A DNA stretch of 64,000 nucleotides from Sporolactobacillus laevolacticus DSM 442 (GCF_000497245.1 NZ_AWTC01000005.1:125588-189587), one strand, 5' to 3'; counted from the stretch's first letter, positions 51,297-59,521 are shown. The notes: generated by a model not told the origin, from the sequence alone. Numbers and translations: made by a program.

Positions 51297-52085
51297 TTAT
51301 TGCAGTTGGTCTACTATTCTTTTTCTGTTTTTAAAATAAACTGGAGTAAGCTGATATTCTTTTGCCATCGCCAGGCCTAACGGATATTTTATGCCAATTG
51401 TATCCGGTGAATGGTTGTCGCCACCAATCGTCACGTATTTACCACCCAACTCTCGATACCGGCGAACGATGCTTTCAAGTCCCTCCCTGAATGAGGGCTG
51501 ATCAATCAGGCGAAGATTGATCTCCAGGCAAATATCATTCTCAATCAGTGTAAAAAGAAAATTGTCAATCAACAGCGGAAAATCTTCATAACGGAGCACG
51601 TTATCTGAATACGTGAGATAGCGACACGGATAGTCGATATGCGCAAACGTGTCGATATACGGATTTTGATGGATCGTGTTCTCCGCATAAATCAGATACT
51701 GTGAAAAAAAGTCCTGTTTGGAGAGGAAATTTTTCGTACGATCACTGTACATGTCATAGTCCTGAAGATTGTGAACAGAACCAATAACCATATCGAAAGG
51801 ATGTGATTCTGCTATCGTTCGATTACGTGTTATGTAATCAGGACGATTATCCAACCCTAGCTCGATTCCGAGCAATAATCGTTCGCCACGAAATGATGAA
51901 TACGCTTCAAAATAGCGATCAATTTCGAAGTCAACCGGTCTGCCGTCTTCTTGTTGTTCGTTCAGATCATAGTGTTCGGTAAGCACTAAATTCAAATTAT
52001 ACTTTTCCGCTTCCTTCAGTGCATCTTGGATGTTCATATCCGCATCAAATGAAAAATGTGTATGATTATGTGTATCAAATGGCAT
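51297..52085 (-). CDS. PHP-domain phosphatase (histidinol-phosphatase-like)
   Basis: 262 aa from ATG 52085 (MPFDTHNHTHFSFDADMN), placed after SD GGAGG at 11 nt; the upstream ATG at 52103 is part of that SD region. The first PHP metal motif H-x-H is DTHNHTHFS, and further histidines and aspartates follow (TEHYD, GSVHNL, FAHIDYP, IGGDNHSPD), filling a trinuclear site. The HisK/histidinol-phosphatase family is the closest match, but no his genes are nearby, so the substrate is uncertain. It overlaps the yczE-like gene by 11 nt. Confidence 0.85.
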   Translation of the reverse strand: MPFDTHNHTHFSFDADMNIQDALKEAEKYNLNLVLTEHYDLNEQQEDGRPVDFEIDRYFEAYSSFRGERLLLGIELGLDNRPDYITRNRTIAESHPFDMVIGSVHNLQDYDMYSDRTKNFLSKQDFFSQYLIYAENTIHQNPYIDTFAHIDYPCRYLTYSDNVLRYEDFPLLIDNFLFTLIENDICLEINLRLIDQPSFREGLESIVRRYRELGGKYVTIGGDNHSPDTIGIKYPLGLAMAKEYQLTPVYFKNRKRIVDQLQ

Positions 52086-52758
52086 GATGGTCGTTTCCTC
52101 CATTCATCTGTCCGTTTTTGCTTACAAATCCTTCAAACATATGTCTGTCAAGATAGATATGGTGCACGGTTTTGACGTCAAATCGGCACAATTTAAACGT
52201 TGCTTGAACAAAAATACCAATCAAAGAAACCATGATGACCGTGCCGATTCCAACTGAACCGCCAAGGATCCAGCCAAGCAGCAAGGCAACGCCTTCGTTG
52301 CAGGTTCGAATCAGACGAACGGACTGCTTGGTCTTGCGCGCGAGCACAACCATCAAACCATCTCTTGGACCCGCGCCGAAACCCGCGCTTATGTATAAAT
52401 AGGTACCGAAACTGATGATTACCAGTCCAGCAAGAACCATCAGAATACGGGCAGAAAGGTTTTGAAACTCGGGCACAAGGTGATTCAGCATAAGCATATC
52501 CATAAAAAGACCGATGAACAACATATTTGCCAATGTGCCAAATCCTATTTTCTCTCCAAAAATCCTGTTCACAATGACAATGAGGAACGCCACGAGAATG
52601 TTGGCCATTCCGATCGTCATGTGCAGGGTTCTGGAAAGCCCCTGATGCAGCACATCCCACGGCTGCAGGCCTAAATGAGCGTTGATGGTGCAGACAGCGC
52701 CCAATGAGAACAAAAACAGACCGAGAAAAAGCTTGGCCAGATTCATTGTTATTTTCAA
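52075..52758 (-). CDS. YczE-family membrane protein
   Basis: 227 aa from TTG 52758, which follows SD AGGAG at 8 nt; the longer frame reaching 52806 has none. Five hydrophobic helices with family motifs INAHLGLQPWDVLHQGLS and SAGFGAGPRDGLMVVLARKT, both typical of YczE/YyaS. The role is unknown (B. subtilis YczE affects non-ribosomal lipopeptide production). It shares an operon with the PHP gene. Confidence 0.85.
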   Translation of the reverse strand: MKITMNLAKLFLGLFLFSLGAVCTINAHLGLQPWDVLHQGLSRTLHMTIGMANILVAFLIVIVNRIFGEKIGFGTLANMLFIGLFMDMLMLNHLVPEFQNLSARILMVLAGLVIISFGTYLYISAGFGAGPRDGLMVVLARKTKQSVRLIRTCNEGVALLLGWILGGSVGIGTVIMVSLIGIFVQATFKLCRFDVKTVHHIYLDRHMFEGFVSKNGQMNGGNDHHAI

Positions 52759-52966
52759 AACATCAACTCCTATTCCATGTGTCAACGAATAAAAACGTTC
52801 GCACAAACATATTTTCTCCGAACATCACTAGACTCGTCCTTAAAGTATAAATTTAATTACACTTTGAAACAATGAATGTCAAAAATTAATTTCCTTGATC
52901 TATTTCTGCATCCGGAACCTCATATAGATGCTCGCTTTCTACCCTATCAACTTTTAGAAATGACTG

Positions 52967-52995
52967 TTGACGAACGTAAAATCGAGTGCTATATT
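52967..52995 (+). promoter_or_regulatory. Sigma-A promoter of the ilvD leader
   Basis: TTGACG (52967-52972), a 17-bp spacer and TATATT (52990-52995). It is well placed for a start near 53002, 37 nt ahead of the leader-peptide ATG. Confidence 0.75.
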
Positions 52996-53038
52996 TGACC
53001 ATACGAAAATTCTTATTTATTTTAAGAGGCTGATTATT

Positions 53039-53080
53039 ATGTTATTCCTATCCCATTCTCGAGTCTTGATTATTATCTAG
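53039..53080 (+). CDS. Leader peptide of the ilvD attenuator (13 aa)
   Basis: Reads MLFLSHSRVLIII followed by TAG at 53078-53080. SD AAGAGG (53024-53029) lies 9 nt before the ATG. Five of the last five residues, and seven of 13 overall, are Leu, Ile or Val. The stop codon's G is also the first base of the first stem of the attenuator (53080-53123). Such a peptide has no folding or export signature; its likely role is to let ribosome position report the supply of charged branched-chain tRNAs, as in the enteric ilv leaders. The matching peptide before the second transporter gene (56172-56222) differs in sequence but shares these properties. Confidence 0.8.
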   Translation: MLFLSHSRVLIII

Positions 53081-53183
53081 GATCCTGGCAATCGCTGAAA
53101 ATTTAAAACGATTGTCCGGGTCCTCATTGGCATTGAATGGGAGCCGGACAAAACTCCCATTGTATTTCAAATGGGAGTTTTTT
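53080..53183 (+). promoter_or_regulatory. Branched-chain attenuator upstream of ilvD
   Basis: Five pairing segments. S1 GGATCCTGGCAATCG (53080-53094) pairs with S2 CGATTGTCCGGGTCC (53109-53123). Alternatively TCCGGGTCCTCATT (53115-53128) pairs with S3 AATGGGAGCCGGA (53136-53148). S3's AATGGGAG can also pair perfectly with S4 CTCCCATT (53154-53161), which otherwise forms the terminator with S5 AATGGGAGT (53170-53178) and TTTTTT. Inferred logic: a ribosome finishing the peptide masks S1, S2:S3 forms, S4:S5 terminates; a ribosome stalled earlier leaves S1:S2, S3:S4 forms, and transcription continues. Confidence 0.82.
53153..53183 (+). terminator. Attenuator terminator before ilvD
   Basis: ACTCCCATT (53153-53161) and AATGGGAGT (53170-53178) followed by TTTTTT; 41 nt before the ilvD start. 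Confidence 0.9.
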
Positions 53184-53223
53184 AATTTCCAGATTTTATT
53201 TTCAAAGAGAGGATGAACAAACA

Positions 53224-54951
53224 TTGAGAAGCGATGAAATCAAGAAGGGCGTGGATCGAGCTCCAGCGCGAAGCCTGCTGCGAGCAACCGGTGTTGTAAG
53301 AAACGAAGAGGATATGCACAAACCGTTTATCGCGGTATGTAATTCCTATGTGGACATTGTTCCAGGCCATGTTCATTTAAGAGAATTGGCTGATGTCGCA
53401 AAGCAAGCGATACGCGAAGCAGGCGGCATTCCATTTGAATTTAACACGATAGGCGTTGATGACGGCATTGCAATGGGCCACATTGGCATGCGTTATTCGC
53501 TTCCGAGCCGTGAACTGATCGCGGACGCAGCTGAGACGATGATCAACGCGCACTGGTTCGACGGCGTTTTCTATATCCCAAACTGTGATAAAATCACGCC
53601 TGGTATGCTGCTCGCAGCTGTCCGAACCAATGTACCCGCCATCTTCTGTTCTGGAGGACCAATGAAAGCGGGACTGTCCGCTCAAGGGAAGGCACTGACC
53701 CTGTCATCCGTATTTGAAGGCGTAGGCGCTTTTAAAGAAGGCCAAATCACAAAAGAACAGTTCCTGGATATCGAAGCTTCCGCATGTCCAACCTGCGGTT
53801 CTTGCGCCGGAATGTTTACCGCCAATTCGATGAACTGCTTGATGGAAATGCTCGGTGTCGCCCTTCCAGGAAACGGTACAGCCCTTGCGGTATCTGAAGA
53901 AAGGCGTGACCTGATCAAGCAATCTGCCTACAAATTAATGGATCTTGTAAAAAATAATGTTCGGCCAAGAGACATCATCACCCCTGAAGCTGTCGATGAT
54001 GCATTCGCACTCGACATGGCGATGGGCGGATCGACCAATACAGTGCTGCACATGCTCGCTGTCGCTTCCGAAGCCGGTATCGACTATGACCTCGATCGAA
54101 TTAATCACGTAGCGAAAAAAGTACCCTATCTAGCAAAAATAGCCCCAAGCTCATCATTCTCGATGCAGGATGTTCATGAAGCAGGAGGCATCTCCGCAAT
54201 TATCAAAACGCTTGCCGACATGGGCGGTGTTATTCATCCGGACCGGATTACTGTCTCCGGACAAACACTTCGAGAAAATGTCGCCGATGCGGAAATCAAG
54301 AATCCGAAAGTCATTCATCCACTGAATGAGGCGTACAGCAAAACCGGCGGATTATCAGTTCTCTTTGGAAACATTGCACCAAAAGGCGCGGTCATCAAAG
54401 TCGGCGGTGTTGATCCTTCGGTCAAAACATTTACCGGCGAAGCCATTTGTTTCAACTCCCATGATGAGGCGGTCGAGGCGATCGACAACCATACCGTCCG
54501 CAAGGGCCATGTTGTCGTCATCCGATACGAGGGGCCAAAAGGCGGTCCGGGCATGCCGGAAATGCTGGCACCTACCTCGTCGATTGTCGGACGCGGACTT
54601 GGCAAAGATGTAGCTCTGATTACCGACGGACGTTTTTCCGGTGCAACTCGCGGCATTTCAGTCGGGCATGTATCACCAGAAGCCGCAGCCGGTGGACCGA
54701 TCGCACTTATTCAGGACGGAGAAAAAATCACAATAGATCTGCTTGAGCGAACCGTACATCTTGACGTAACTGATGCCGAACTTGCTGCACGGCGCAAATC
54801 GTTAAAAGCTTTTGTTCCAAAGGTCCGCTCAGGTTATCTCGCTCGTTATGCTGCGCTCGTAACTTCCGCCCATACCGGTGGTGTCATGCGTCTCCCAGAA
54901 GCATGGTCTGACAGCAACAAGGCCGAAAAAGAAACCGATACTGTTAAATGA
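53224..54951 (+). CDS. ilvD: Dihydroxy-acid dehydratase
   Basis: 575 aa from TTG 53224 ([23 protein letters not shown]); the frame is open to 53137, but that part overlaps the attenuator, and SD GAGAGG lies just before the TTG. The enzyme makes 2-ketoisovalerate and 2-keto-3-methylvalerate for valine, isoleucine, leucine and pantothenate synthesis. Iron-sulfur cysteines lie in [10 protein letters not shown] and [12 protein letters not shown]; the active-site [11 protein letters not shown] region is intact. No other ilv or leu gene is in the window. It forms an operon with a BASS transporter 96 nt downstream and is preceded by the attenuator. Confidence 0.97.
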   Translation: MRSDEIKKGVDRAPARSLLRATGVVRNEEDMHKPFIAVCNSYVDIVPGHVHLRELADVAKQAIREAGGIPFEFNTIGVDDGIAMGHIGMRYSLPSRELIADAAETMINAHWFDGVFYIPNCDKITPGMLLAAVRTNVPAIFCSGGPMKAGLSAQGKALTLSSVFEGVGAFKEGQITKEQFLDIEASACPTCGSCAGMFTANSMNCLMEMLGVALPGNGTALAVSEERRDLIKQSAYKLMDLVKNNVRPRDIITPEAVDDAFALDMAMGGSTNTVLHMLAVASEAGIDYDLDRINHVAKKVPYLAKIAPSSSFSMQDVHEAGGISAIIKTLADMGGVIHPDRITVSGQTLRENVADAEIKNPKVIHPLNEAYSKTGGLSVLFGNIAPKGAVIKVGGVDPSVKTFTGEAICFNSHDEAVEAIDNHTVRKGHVVVIRYEGPKGGPGMPEMLAPTSSIVGRGLGKDVALITDGRFSGATRGISVGHVSPEAAAGGPIALIQDGEKITIDLLERTVHLDVTDAELAARRKSLKAFVPKVRSGYLARYAALVTSAHTGGVMRLPEAWSDSNKAEKETDTVK

Positions 54952-55047
54952 AAAGAGCACGAAATGCCACCTTAAGTCTGATCATCGCTTCAACACGCGA
55001 TTGAATAGAGAGAAAGAATATACGAAAATCGAAAGGATGTTTGAATA

Positions 55048-56031
55048 ATGAAAGTTGTTGTTTCAACAGGACAGTTCTTAGGCAAGTATTTCGCACTCTT
55101 CGTTTTGGCAGCGGCAGCTGTCAGCTATTATCAACCAAATCTGATCACTTGGGTACTCCCTTATGTCAACTATCTACTCGGCATAATCATGTTCGGGATG
55201 GGTATGACTTTGAAAAGATCAGATTTTGCCGCTGTTTTTAAGCGCCCTAAAGATGTCATCATCGGCGTTTGTGCCCACTATCTAATCATGCCGCTCGTTG
55301 CTTTCGCCCTCTGTTTTGCATTTCATCTTCCTCCGGCCGTTGCCGTTGGCGTCATCCTCGTTGGTTGCTGTCCAAGTGGTACGGCTTCCAATGTAATGTG
55401 TTTTCTGGCAAAAGGCGACGTCGCGCTCGGCGTTTCAATCGGCGCTGTTTCGACCTTGATTGCTCCGGTAATGCTTCCTCTTATCCTTTGGCTATTAGCG
55501 GGTCATTGGGTAAAGATTCCGACAAGTTCACTTTTTGTCAGCGTTGTGGAAATTGTGATCGTGCCAATCGTTCTTGGCGTTTTGGTTAATACCTTCTTTG
55601 GCAAGAAGGTTCACAAGGTGACTGCCGCACTGCCGCTCGTTTCGACTGTGGCCATTATCCTGATCGCCGGTGGTGTCGTTGCGGCTTCTAACAAAAATGG
55701 CGACTTGCTGACAGCCAGCACGTTAGTGATTATACCTGTCGTTATCCTGCATAATCTGCTCGGCTACTCATTAGGTTTCTTTTTCAGCCGCTTGCTTGGC
55801 ATGAATCATTCTAAGAGTCGCGCAATCACATTTGAAGTTGGAATGCAGAACTCAGCGCTCGGTGTTGCACTTGCTATGGCATTTTTCTCGCCGGTCGCCG
55901 CTATACCTGCTACCCTGTTCAGTATCTGGCATAACATGTCCGGATCCCTTCTCGCTTCTTTCTGGGCAGGAAAAAAAGGGACTTACTCAAAGAATACGAA
56001 TGTTGACGCTGCTACGAGTGCAGCAAACTGA
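55048..56031 (+). CDS. BASS-family transporter 1 (PanS-like), in operon with ilvD
   Basis: 327 aa with about ten membrane helices, a bile acid:sodium symporter (BASS) fold. Motifs include FGMGMTLKRSDF, the GCCPSGTASNVMCFLAKGDVALGVS crossover region with Cys-Cys, and FEVGMQNSALGVALA. The family includes a ketopantoate transporter (PanS), other organic-acid carriers and bile acid carriers. Cotranscription with ilvD, whose product 2-ketoisovalerate precedes ketopantoate, makes a branched-chain keto acid or ketopantoate a plausible substrate (inference). SD AAAGGATG precedes the ATG. A second, close paralogue lies 425 nt downstream. Confidence 0.88.
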   Translation: MKVVVSTGQFLGKYFALFVLAAAAVSYYQPNLITWVLPYVNYLLGIIMFGMGMTLKRSDFAAVFKRPKDVIIGVCAHYLIMPLVAFALCFAFHLPPAVAVGVILVGCCPSGTASNVMCFLAKGDVALGVSIGAVSTLIAPVMLPLILWLLAGHWVKIPTSSLFVSVVEIVIVPIVLGVLVNTFFGKKVHKVTAALPLVSTVAIILIAGGVVAASNKNGDLLTASTLVIIPVVILHNLLGYSLGFFFSRLLGMNHSKSRAITFEVGMQNSALGVALAMAFFSPVAAIPATLFSIWHNMSGSLLASFWAGKKGTYSKNTNVDAATSAAN

Positions 56032-56046
56032 TTGTACCGGATTCAA

Positions 56047-56076
56047 TTAATTTAAGGATTTGGCAACCGTTAAAAA
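56047..56076 (+). other. Decayed copy of attenuator segment S1
   Basis: Reads TTAATTTAAGGATTTGGCAA and onward, with a 15-nt exact match GGCAACCGTTAAAAA (56062-56076) to the working attenuator at 56229-56243. It keeps a stop codon in the right place (TAA) but lacks S2-S5. Confidence 0.65.
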
Positions 56077-56079
56077 CTG

Positions 56080-56094
56080 GCATTTCAGAAAATG
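56080..56094. promoter_or_regulatory. CodY-box-like inverted repeat
   Basis: GCATTTCAGAAAATG agrees with the CodY consensus AATTTTCWGAAAATT at 11 of 15 positions and ends 10 bp before the -35 of the second transporter's promoter. CodY, sensing branched-chain amino acids and GTP, would be a logical repressor. Confidence 0.4.
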
Positions 56095-56104
56095 CGAAAT
56101 TATG

Positions 56105-56134
56105 TTGACATTATTCCTTGCAAGATGATATAGT
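56105..56134 (+). promoter_or_regulatory. Sigma-A promoter of the second attenuator
   Basis: TTGACA (56105-56110), an 18-bp spacer and TATAGT (56129-56134), 38 nt before the leader-peptide ATG. Confidence 0.78.
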
Positions 56135-56171
56135 TTCATCACCAAAATTGTTTTGCAAGGAGTTAGCAATC

Positions 56172-56222
56172 ATGGTTTTCCTATTCGATGTACGAGTCAA
56201 TGAAATCGTCTTGATTTTGTAG
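56172..56222 (+). CDS. Leader peptide of the second attenuator (16 aa)
   Basis: Reads MVFLFDVRVNEIVLIL followed by TAG (56220-56222), with SD AAGGAG (56157-56162) 9 nt before the ATG. Nine of 16 residues are Val, Leu or Ile, including the last five in a row. The G of the stop codon starts the S1 stem. Sequence similarity to the ilvD leader peptide is limited to composition and the VL-I ending. This argues that the amino acid content, not the exact peptide, has been kept. Confidence 0.8.
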   Translation: MVFLFDVRVNEIVLIL

Positions 56223-56325
56223 GATCCAGGCAACCGTTAAAAATAACGTTTGTCCGGGTCCTCATTGGCATCGAATGGGATCCGGAAAAAGCTCCCGTTC
56301 GCATCATGTGGACGGGAGCTTTTTT
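56222..56325 (+). promoter_or_regulatory. Branched-chain attenuator upstream of BASS transporter 2
   Basis: Same architecture as before ilvD. S1 GGATCCAGGCAACCGTT (56222-56238) pairs with S2 AACGTTTGTCCGGGTCC (56245-56261). The alternative is TCCGGGTCCTCATT (56253-56266) with S3 AATGGGATCCGGA (56274-56286). S3's AATGGGA can pair with TCCCGTT (56293-56299), which otherwise joins the terminator (AGCTCCCGT 56290-56298, ACGGGAGCT 56312-56320, T-run). The terminator arms differ from the ilvD copy on both sides while pairing is kept. Confidence 0.82.
56290..56325 (+). terminator. Attenuator terminator before BASS transporter 2
   Basis: AGCTCCCGT and ACGGGAGCT with a TTTTTT tail, about 130 nt ahead of the transporter start codon. 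Confidence 0.9.
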
Positions 56326-56456
56326 AATATTTATAGAGGAAGGAGATTCAGACACCTTGCAGTGACACCATTTGGATGAGTAATGATTCAAAGCAGAGAG
56401 AACGATTCACAGATTCACAACAAAGGATAGTCGAAAACAGAAGGGATGAATGACGA

Positions 56457-57431
56457 ATGAATCGAATTGTTAGCCTTGGACGCTTTATAAGCGGACATTT
56501 TGTCTGGTTTGTCCTTGCAGCCGCCGCCATTGCCTATTTCCAACCTGCACTAGCTATCTGGGTTGTTCCCTATGTTCCTTATTTGCTGGGAATTGTCATG
56601 TTCGGCATGGGCATGACCCTGAAACGCTCCGATTTTGCAGATGTTTTCAAAGCGCCAAAAGAAGTTGCACTAGGAGTAGCCGCGCATTACTTGATTATGC
56701 CTTTGACTTCGCTAGCAATTTGCACACTGTTTCAGCTGCCCGATGCGATCGCCGTCGGCGTTATTCTTGTCGGTTGTTGTCCAAGCGGCACTGCGGCCAA
56801 CGTGATGTGCTATCTGGCAAAAGGCGATGTTGCTCTCGGCGTTTCGATCGGCACGGTCACGACTTTTATTGCACCTCTGATGCTGCCCGTTCTGCTTCTG
56901 CTCTTAGCTGGGCGCTGGGTTAGCATACCTGCTGTTTCTATGTTTATCAATGTCCTTGAAATTGTTGTTGTGCCTGTCATTCTTGGGCTTCTCGTCAATA
57001 CATTTCTTGGTGAAAAAGTTAGAAGAGCAACCGAGGCGCTTCCTCTTGTGTCAACATCTGCAATCTTGCTAATTATTGGAGGAGTCGTTGCCGCAAACAG
57101 TGCCAACTTATTTAAGCGTGAGATGCTTATTCTAATCCCAGTCGTCATCATGATTAACTTAATTGGTTCAGCAATTGCCTTTTTCGCAAGCAGGTTGTTA
57201 GGCATCGACCATGTCAAGAGCCGGTCGATTTCTTTTGAAACCGGAACGCAGAATTCTGCACTCGGGCTTTCTCTTGCACTTGCCTTCTTTTCACCGGCTG
57301 CGGCGATCCCCGGTACCTTGTTCAGTGTCTGGCAAAATATATCCGGACCGATGCTTGCATCTTACTGGGCAGGAAAAAAAGCTATAAAAGCTGAGAAAAA
57401 AACAAACAGTGCCCCTGATCCTGTTAACTGA
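56457..57431 (+). CDS. BASS-family transporter 2 (PanS-like)
   Basis: 324 aa, paralogous along its whole length to the gene 425 nt upstream: FGMGMTLKRSDFADVFKAP, GCCPSGTAANVMCYLAKGD and FETGTQNSALGLSLALAFF line up without gaps. It has ten or so membrane helices. It has its own promoter and attenuator, so each copy can respond separately to branched-chain amino acid supply. SD AGAAGGG lies somewhat far from the ATG. A bidirectional terminator follows. The substrate is inferred only from context, as for copy 1. Confidence 0.88.
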   Translation: MNRIVSLGRFISGHFVWFVLAAAAIAYFQPALAIWVVPYVPYLLGIVMFGMGMTLKRSDFADVFKAPKEVALGVAAHYLIMPLTSLAICTLFQLPDAIAVGVILVGCCPSGTAANVMCYLAKGDVALGVSIGTVTTFIAPLMLPVLLLLLAGRWVSIPAVSMFINVLEIVVVPVILGLLVNTFLGEKVRRATEALPLVSTSAILLIIGGVVAANSANLFKREMLILIPVVIMINLIGSAIAFFASRLLGIDHVKSRSISFETGTQNSALGLSLALAFFSPAAAIPGTLFSVWQNISGPMLASYWAGKKAIKAEKKTNSAPDPVN

Positions 57432-57476
57432 ACCTTGACGGAATAAATAGATAAGTAATTTTAAAATTTGGAAAGC

Positions 57477-57521
57477 AAACAGTCCGTGAGCTTGTTTATG
57501 CTCACGGACTGTTTGTTTTTT
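57477..57521. terminator. Terminator between BASS 2 and the PTS gene
   Basis: Perfect 15-bp arms: AAACAGTCCGTGAGC (57477-57491) and GCTCACGGACTGTTT (57500-57514), then GTTTTTT. Usable from both sides of the convergent genes. Confidence 0.92.
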
Positions 57522-57532
57522 ATTACCTACAT

Positions 57533-59521
57533 TTATTTGTTATAGATCTGAATTAATGATTTTTCTGCAGTAGCATTTTCCTTCAGGTTTGGAACAACTG
57601 CTTCAAACTCATTGGTATTGGTTACAATGACCATCGTCGTTGTGTCATAACCCGCATCCTTGATCTTATCCGGTTCAAACAGAGTCAGAACGTCACCTTT
57701 TTTTACCTTGGCGCCATTTTCTACCTTTGGATCAAAGTACTTTCCTTTGAGTTCAACTGTATTGATACCGATGTGAATCAGGATTTCCGCCCCAGAGTCC
57801 GATTTGATTCCATAGGCGTGACCAGTTGGGAAGGCAACCGTTATCTCACCATCAACTGGTGACACACAAGTTCCTTGAGATGGAATCACGGCTGCTCCGT
57901 TTCCCATCGCTCCTGAACTAAATACCGGATCATTAACTGAACTTAATGCCACTGGCTTGCCTTCAATCGGGCTGTAGATCTCATCTGCCAGAGTCAAACC
58001 GGTCGTATCAACGGTTGGTTCCTCGGTTTTCACCGATTCAGCAGCGGCTGCCGCTTCATCTTCTGTATCCAGACCGAGCTTCGCCGTCTTCTTCTCAGTC
58101 AAACTCTTCTTTCCCGAGGTTACTTTTGCAAACAATTTTTCAGTGTTACTTTCATTGAATCCGAAGATGATAACAAGTAAGAACGAGCAGAGCCAAGCAG
58201 CCCACCAAGCAGCAAAGGCCAGCCACATACTTGAATTTTTGCCAATAAACAGCGGCATTTCAAACCAATTCATAATCGGCGTATATTGAAAGCATTTAAC
58301 ACCAGCTGCACCAATAAATGCACCGCCAATTGCTCCACCGACCAGTCCGAAAATAAACGCTTTTTTGTACTTTAAGTTTATGCCATAAATCGCGGGTTCA
58401 GTGATGCCGAAAAATCCACTGATAGCTGCTGAAAGAGCAATGCTCCTGTTTTTACTTTTCTTGGCCTTGATTATCGCTGCCGTTACAGCACCGAACTGTC
58501 CAGCAACCGCGCAGAACATCACAGCGAGTAGCGTATCATAACCGTAGTTTTGAATATTAATGAACGATATTGGTAGGATGCCCCAGTGCAATCCAAAAAT
58601 GACAAAAATCTGAAAAGTGCCACCCAAAATTGCACCGGCCACCAGAGGGCTTAAATCATACAGGAATTTATATCCGTATGCTAAACCTGTACCAACTTCG
58701 GTGCCAAGCGGCCCGATAATGAAAAAGGTCAATAGTCCGGCTACAATCAGTGTAAAAAAAGGAACAAATACCAATTGAGTCACTGCTGGCAAATGCTTTT
58801 TAAACCATCTTTCAATATAACTTTCCAGCCAGATGGCGAGAATTGTTGGAATAACGGCACCGCCATATGTTTTGAAATCAACGGGGTAGCTTCCTAAATG
58901 AGCAATTTTCGGAATAGTAGCGTCTGTCAACGGATAAATCATAGCAGCTGCCAACGCCACGGCTATATATCGGTTGGTATTGAACTTGTCTGCCGCGGTA
59001 ATTGCGATAAAAATCGGAAGCAACACAAACATACCGGTTGCCAGTGCATTGATGCTGATATAAATCGGCGATGAAGTCCAATGTGGCTGGGCACTCGCCA
59101 TCAAAATAGCAATCCCCTTCAGCACACCTGCTCCGGCAAGCACTGAAATAAATGGTGTGAATATCCCGGAAATAACAGCGACAAAGCGTTCAAACCAACT
59201 ATCTGATTTAGCCGGCTCAGATGCTTCGTCAGTGCTGTCTGCATCCGATTTGGCATCGGCAGCGCTGAACCCATATTGTTTCATGATTGCTTCAAAAACT
59301 GGAACCACTTCGTCGCCAATAACGACTTGATACTGACCTCCGGCACTGACAGCAGTCAATACATTGGGCAGATCTTCCAGCACTGATTTATTAGCCTTGC
59401 TTTGATCTTTGAGTCTAAATCGCAGCCGTGTCGCGCAGTGAATCAATGAATTGACATTTTCTTTACCCCCGACATTAGCAACAATATCATTTGCCAACTG
59501 GGTGTAATCTTTTTTACCCAT
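57533..59521 (-). CDS. bglP: PTS beta-glucoside-type permease, EIIBCA
   Basis: 662 aa fused PTS permease. The IIB domain comes first, with phospho-Cys29 (SLIHCATRLRFRLKD). IIC follows, with about ten helices and the GITEPAIYGI substrate loop; the C-terminal IIA domain has phospho-His583 (ILIHIGINTVELKGK). The B-C-A order is that of BglP and sucrose/trehalose permeases. No partner hydrolase or antiterminator gene is adjacent, so the sugar cannot be fixed; the symbol is a family label. No LicT-type RAT hairpin was recognised in the leader. Confidence 0.88.
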   Translation of the reverse strand: MGKKDYTQLANDIVANVGGKENVNSLIHCATRLRFRLKDQSKANKSVLEDLPNVLTAVSAGGQYQVVIGDEVVPVFEAIMKQYGFSAADAKSDADSTDEASEPAKSDSWFERFVAVISGIFTPFISVLAGAGVLKGIAILMASAQPHWTSSPIYISINALATGMFVLLPIFIAITAADKFNTNRYIAVALAAAMIYPLTDATIPKIAHLGSYPVDFKTYGGAVIPTILAIWLESYIERWFKKHLPAVTQLVFVPFFTLIVAGLLTFFIIGPLGTEVGTGLAYGYKFLYDLSPLVAGAILGGTFQIFVIFGLHWGILPISFINIQNYGYDTLLAVMFCAVAGQFGAVTAAIIKAKKSKNRSIALSAAISGFFGITEPAIYGINLKYKKAFIFGLVGGAIGGAFIGAAGVKCFQYTPIMNWFEMPLFIGKNSSMWLAFAAWWAAWLCSFLLVIIFGFNESNTEKLFAKVTSGKKSLTEKKTAKLGLDTEDEAAAAAESVKTEEPTVDTTGLTLADEIYSPIEGKPVALSSVNDPVFSSGAMGNGAAVIPSQGTCVSPVDGEITVAFPTGHAYGIKSDSGAEILIHIGINTVELKGKYFDPKVENGAKVKKGDVLTLFEPDKIKDAGYDTTTMVIVTNTNEFEAVVPNLKENATAEKSLIQIYNK

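Noticed and set aside
53000-53014. CodY box before the ilvD leader (GAAAATT half-site at about 53004)
   Set aside because: Only about 9 of 15 consensus positions match in the best register.
53000-53220. T-box riboswitch upstream of ilvD
   Set aside because: No specifier-loop layout or conserved T-box antiterminator sequence (TGGNACCGCG type) is present; the leader-peptide arrangement explains the terminator and stems.
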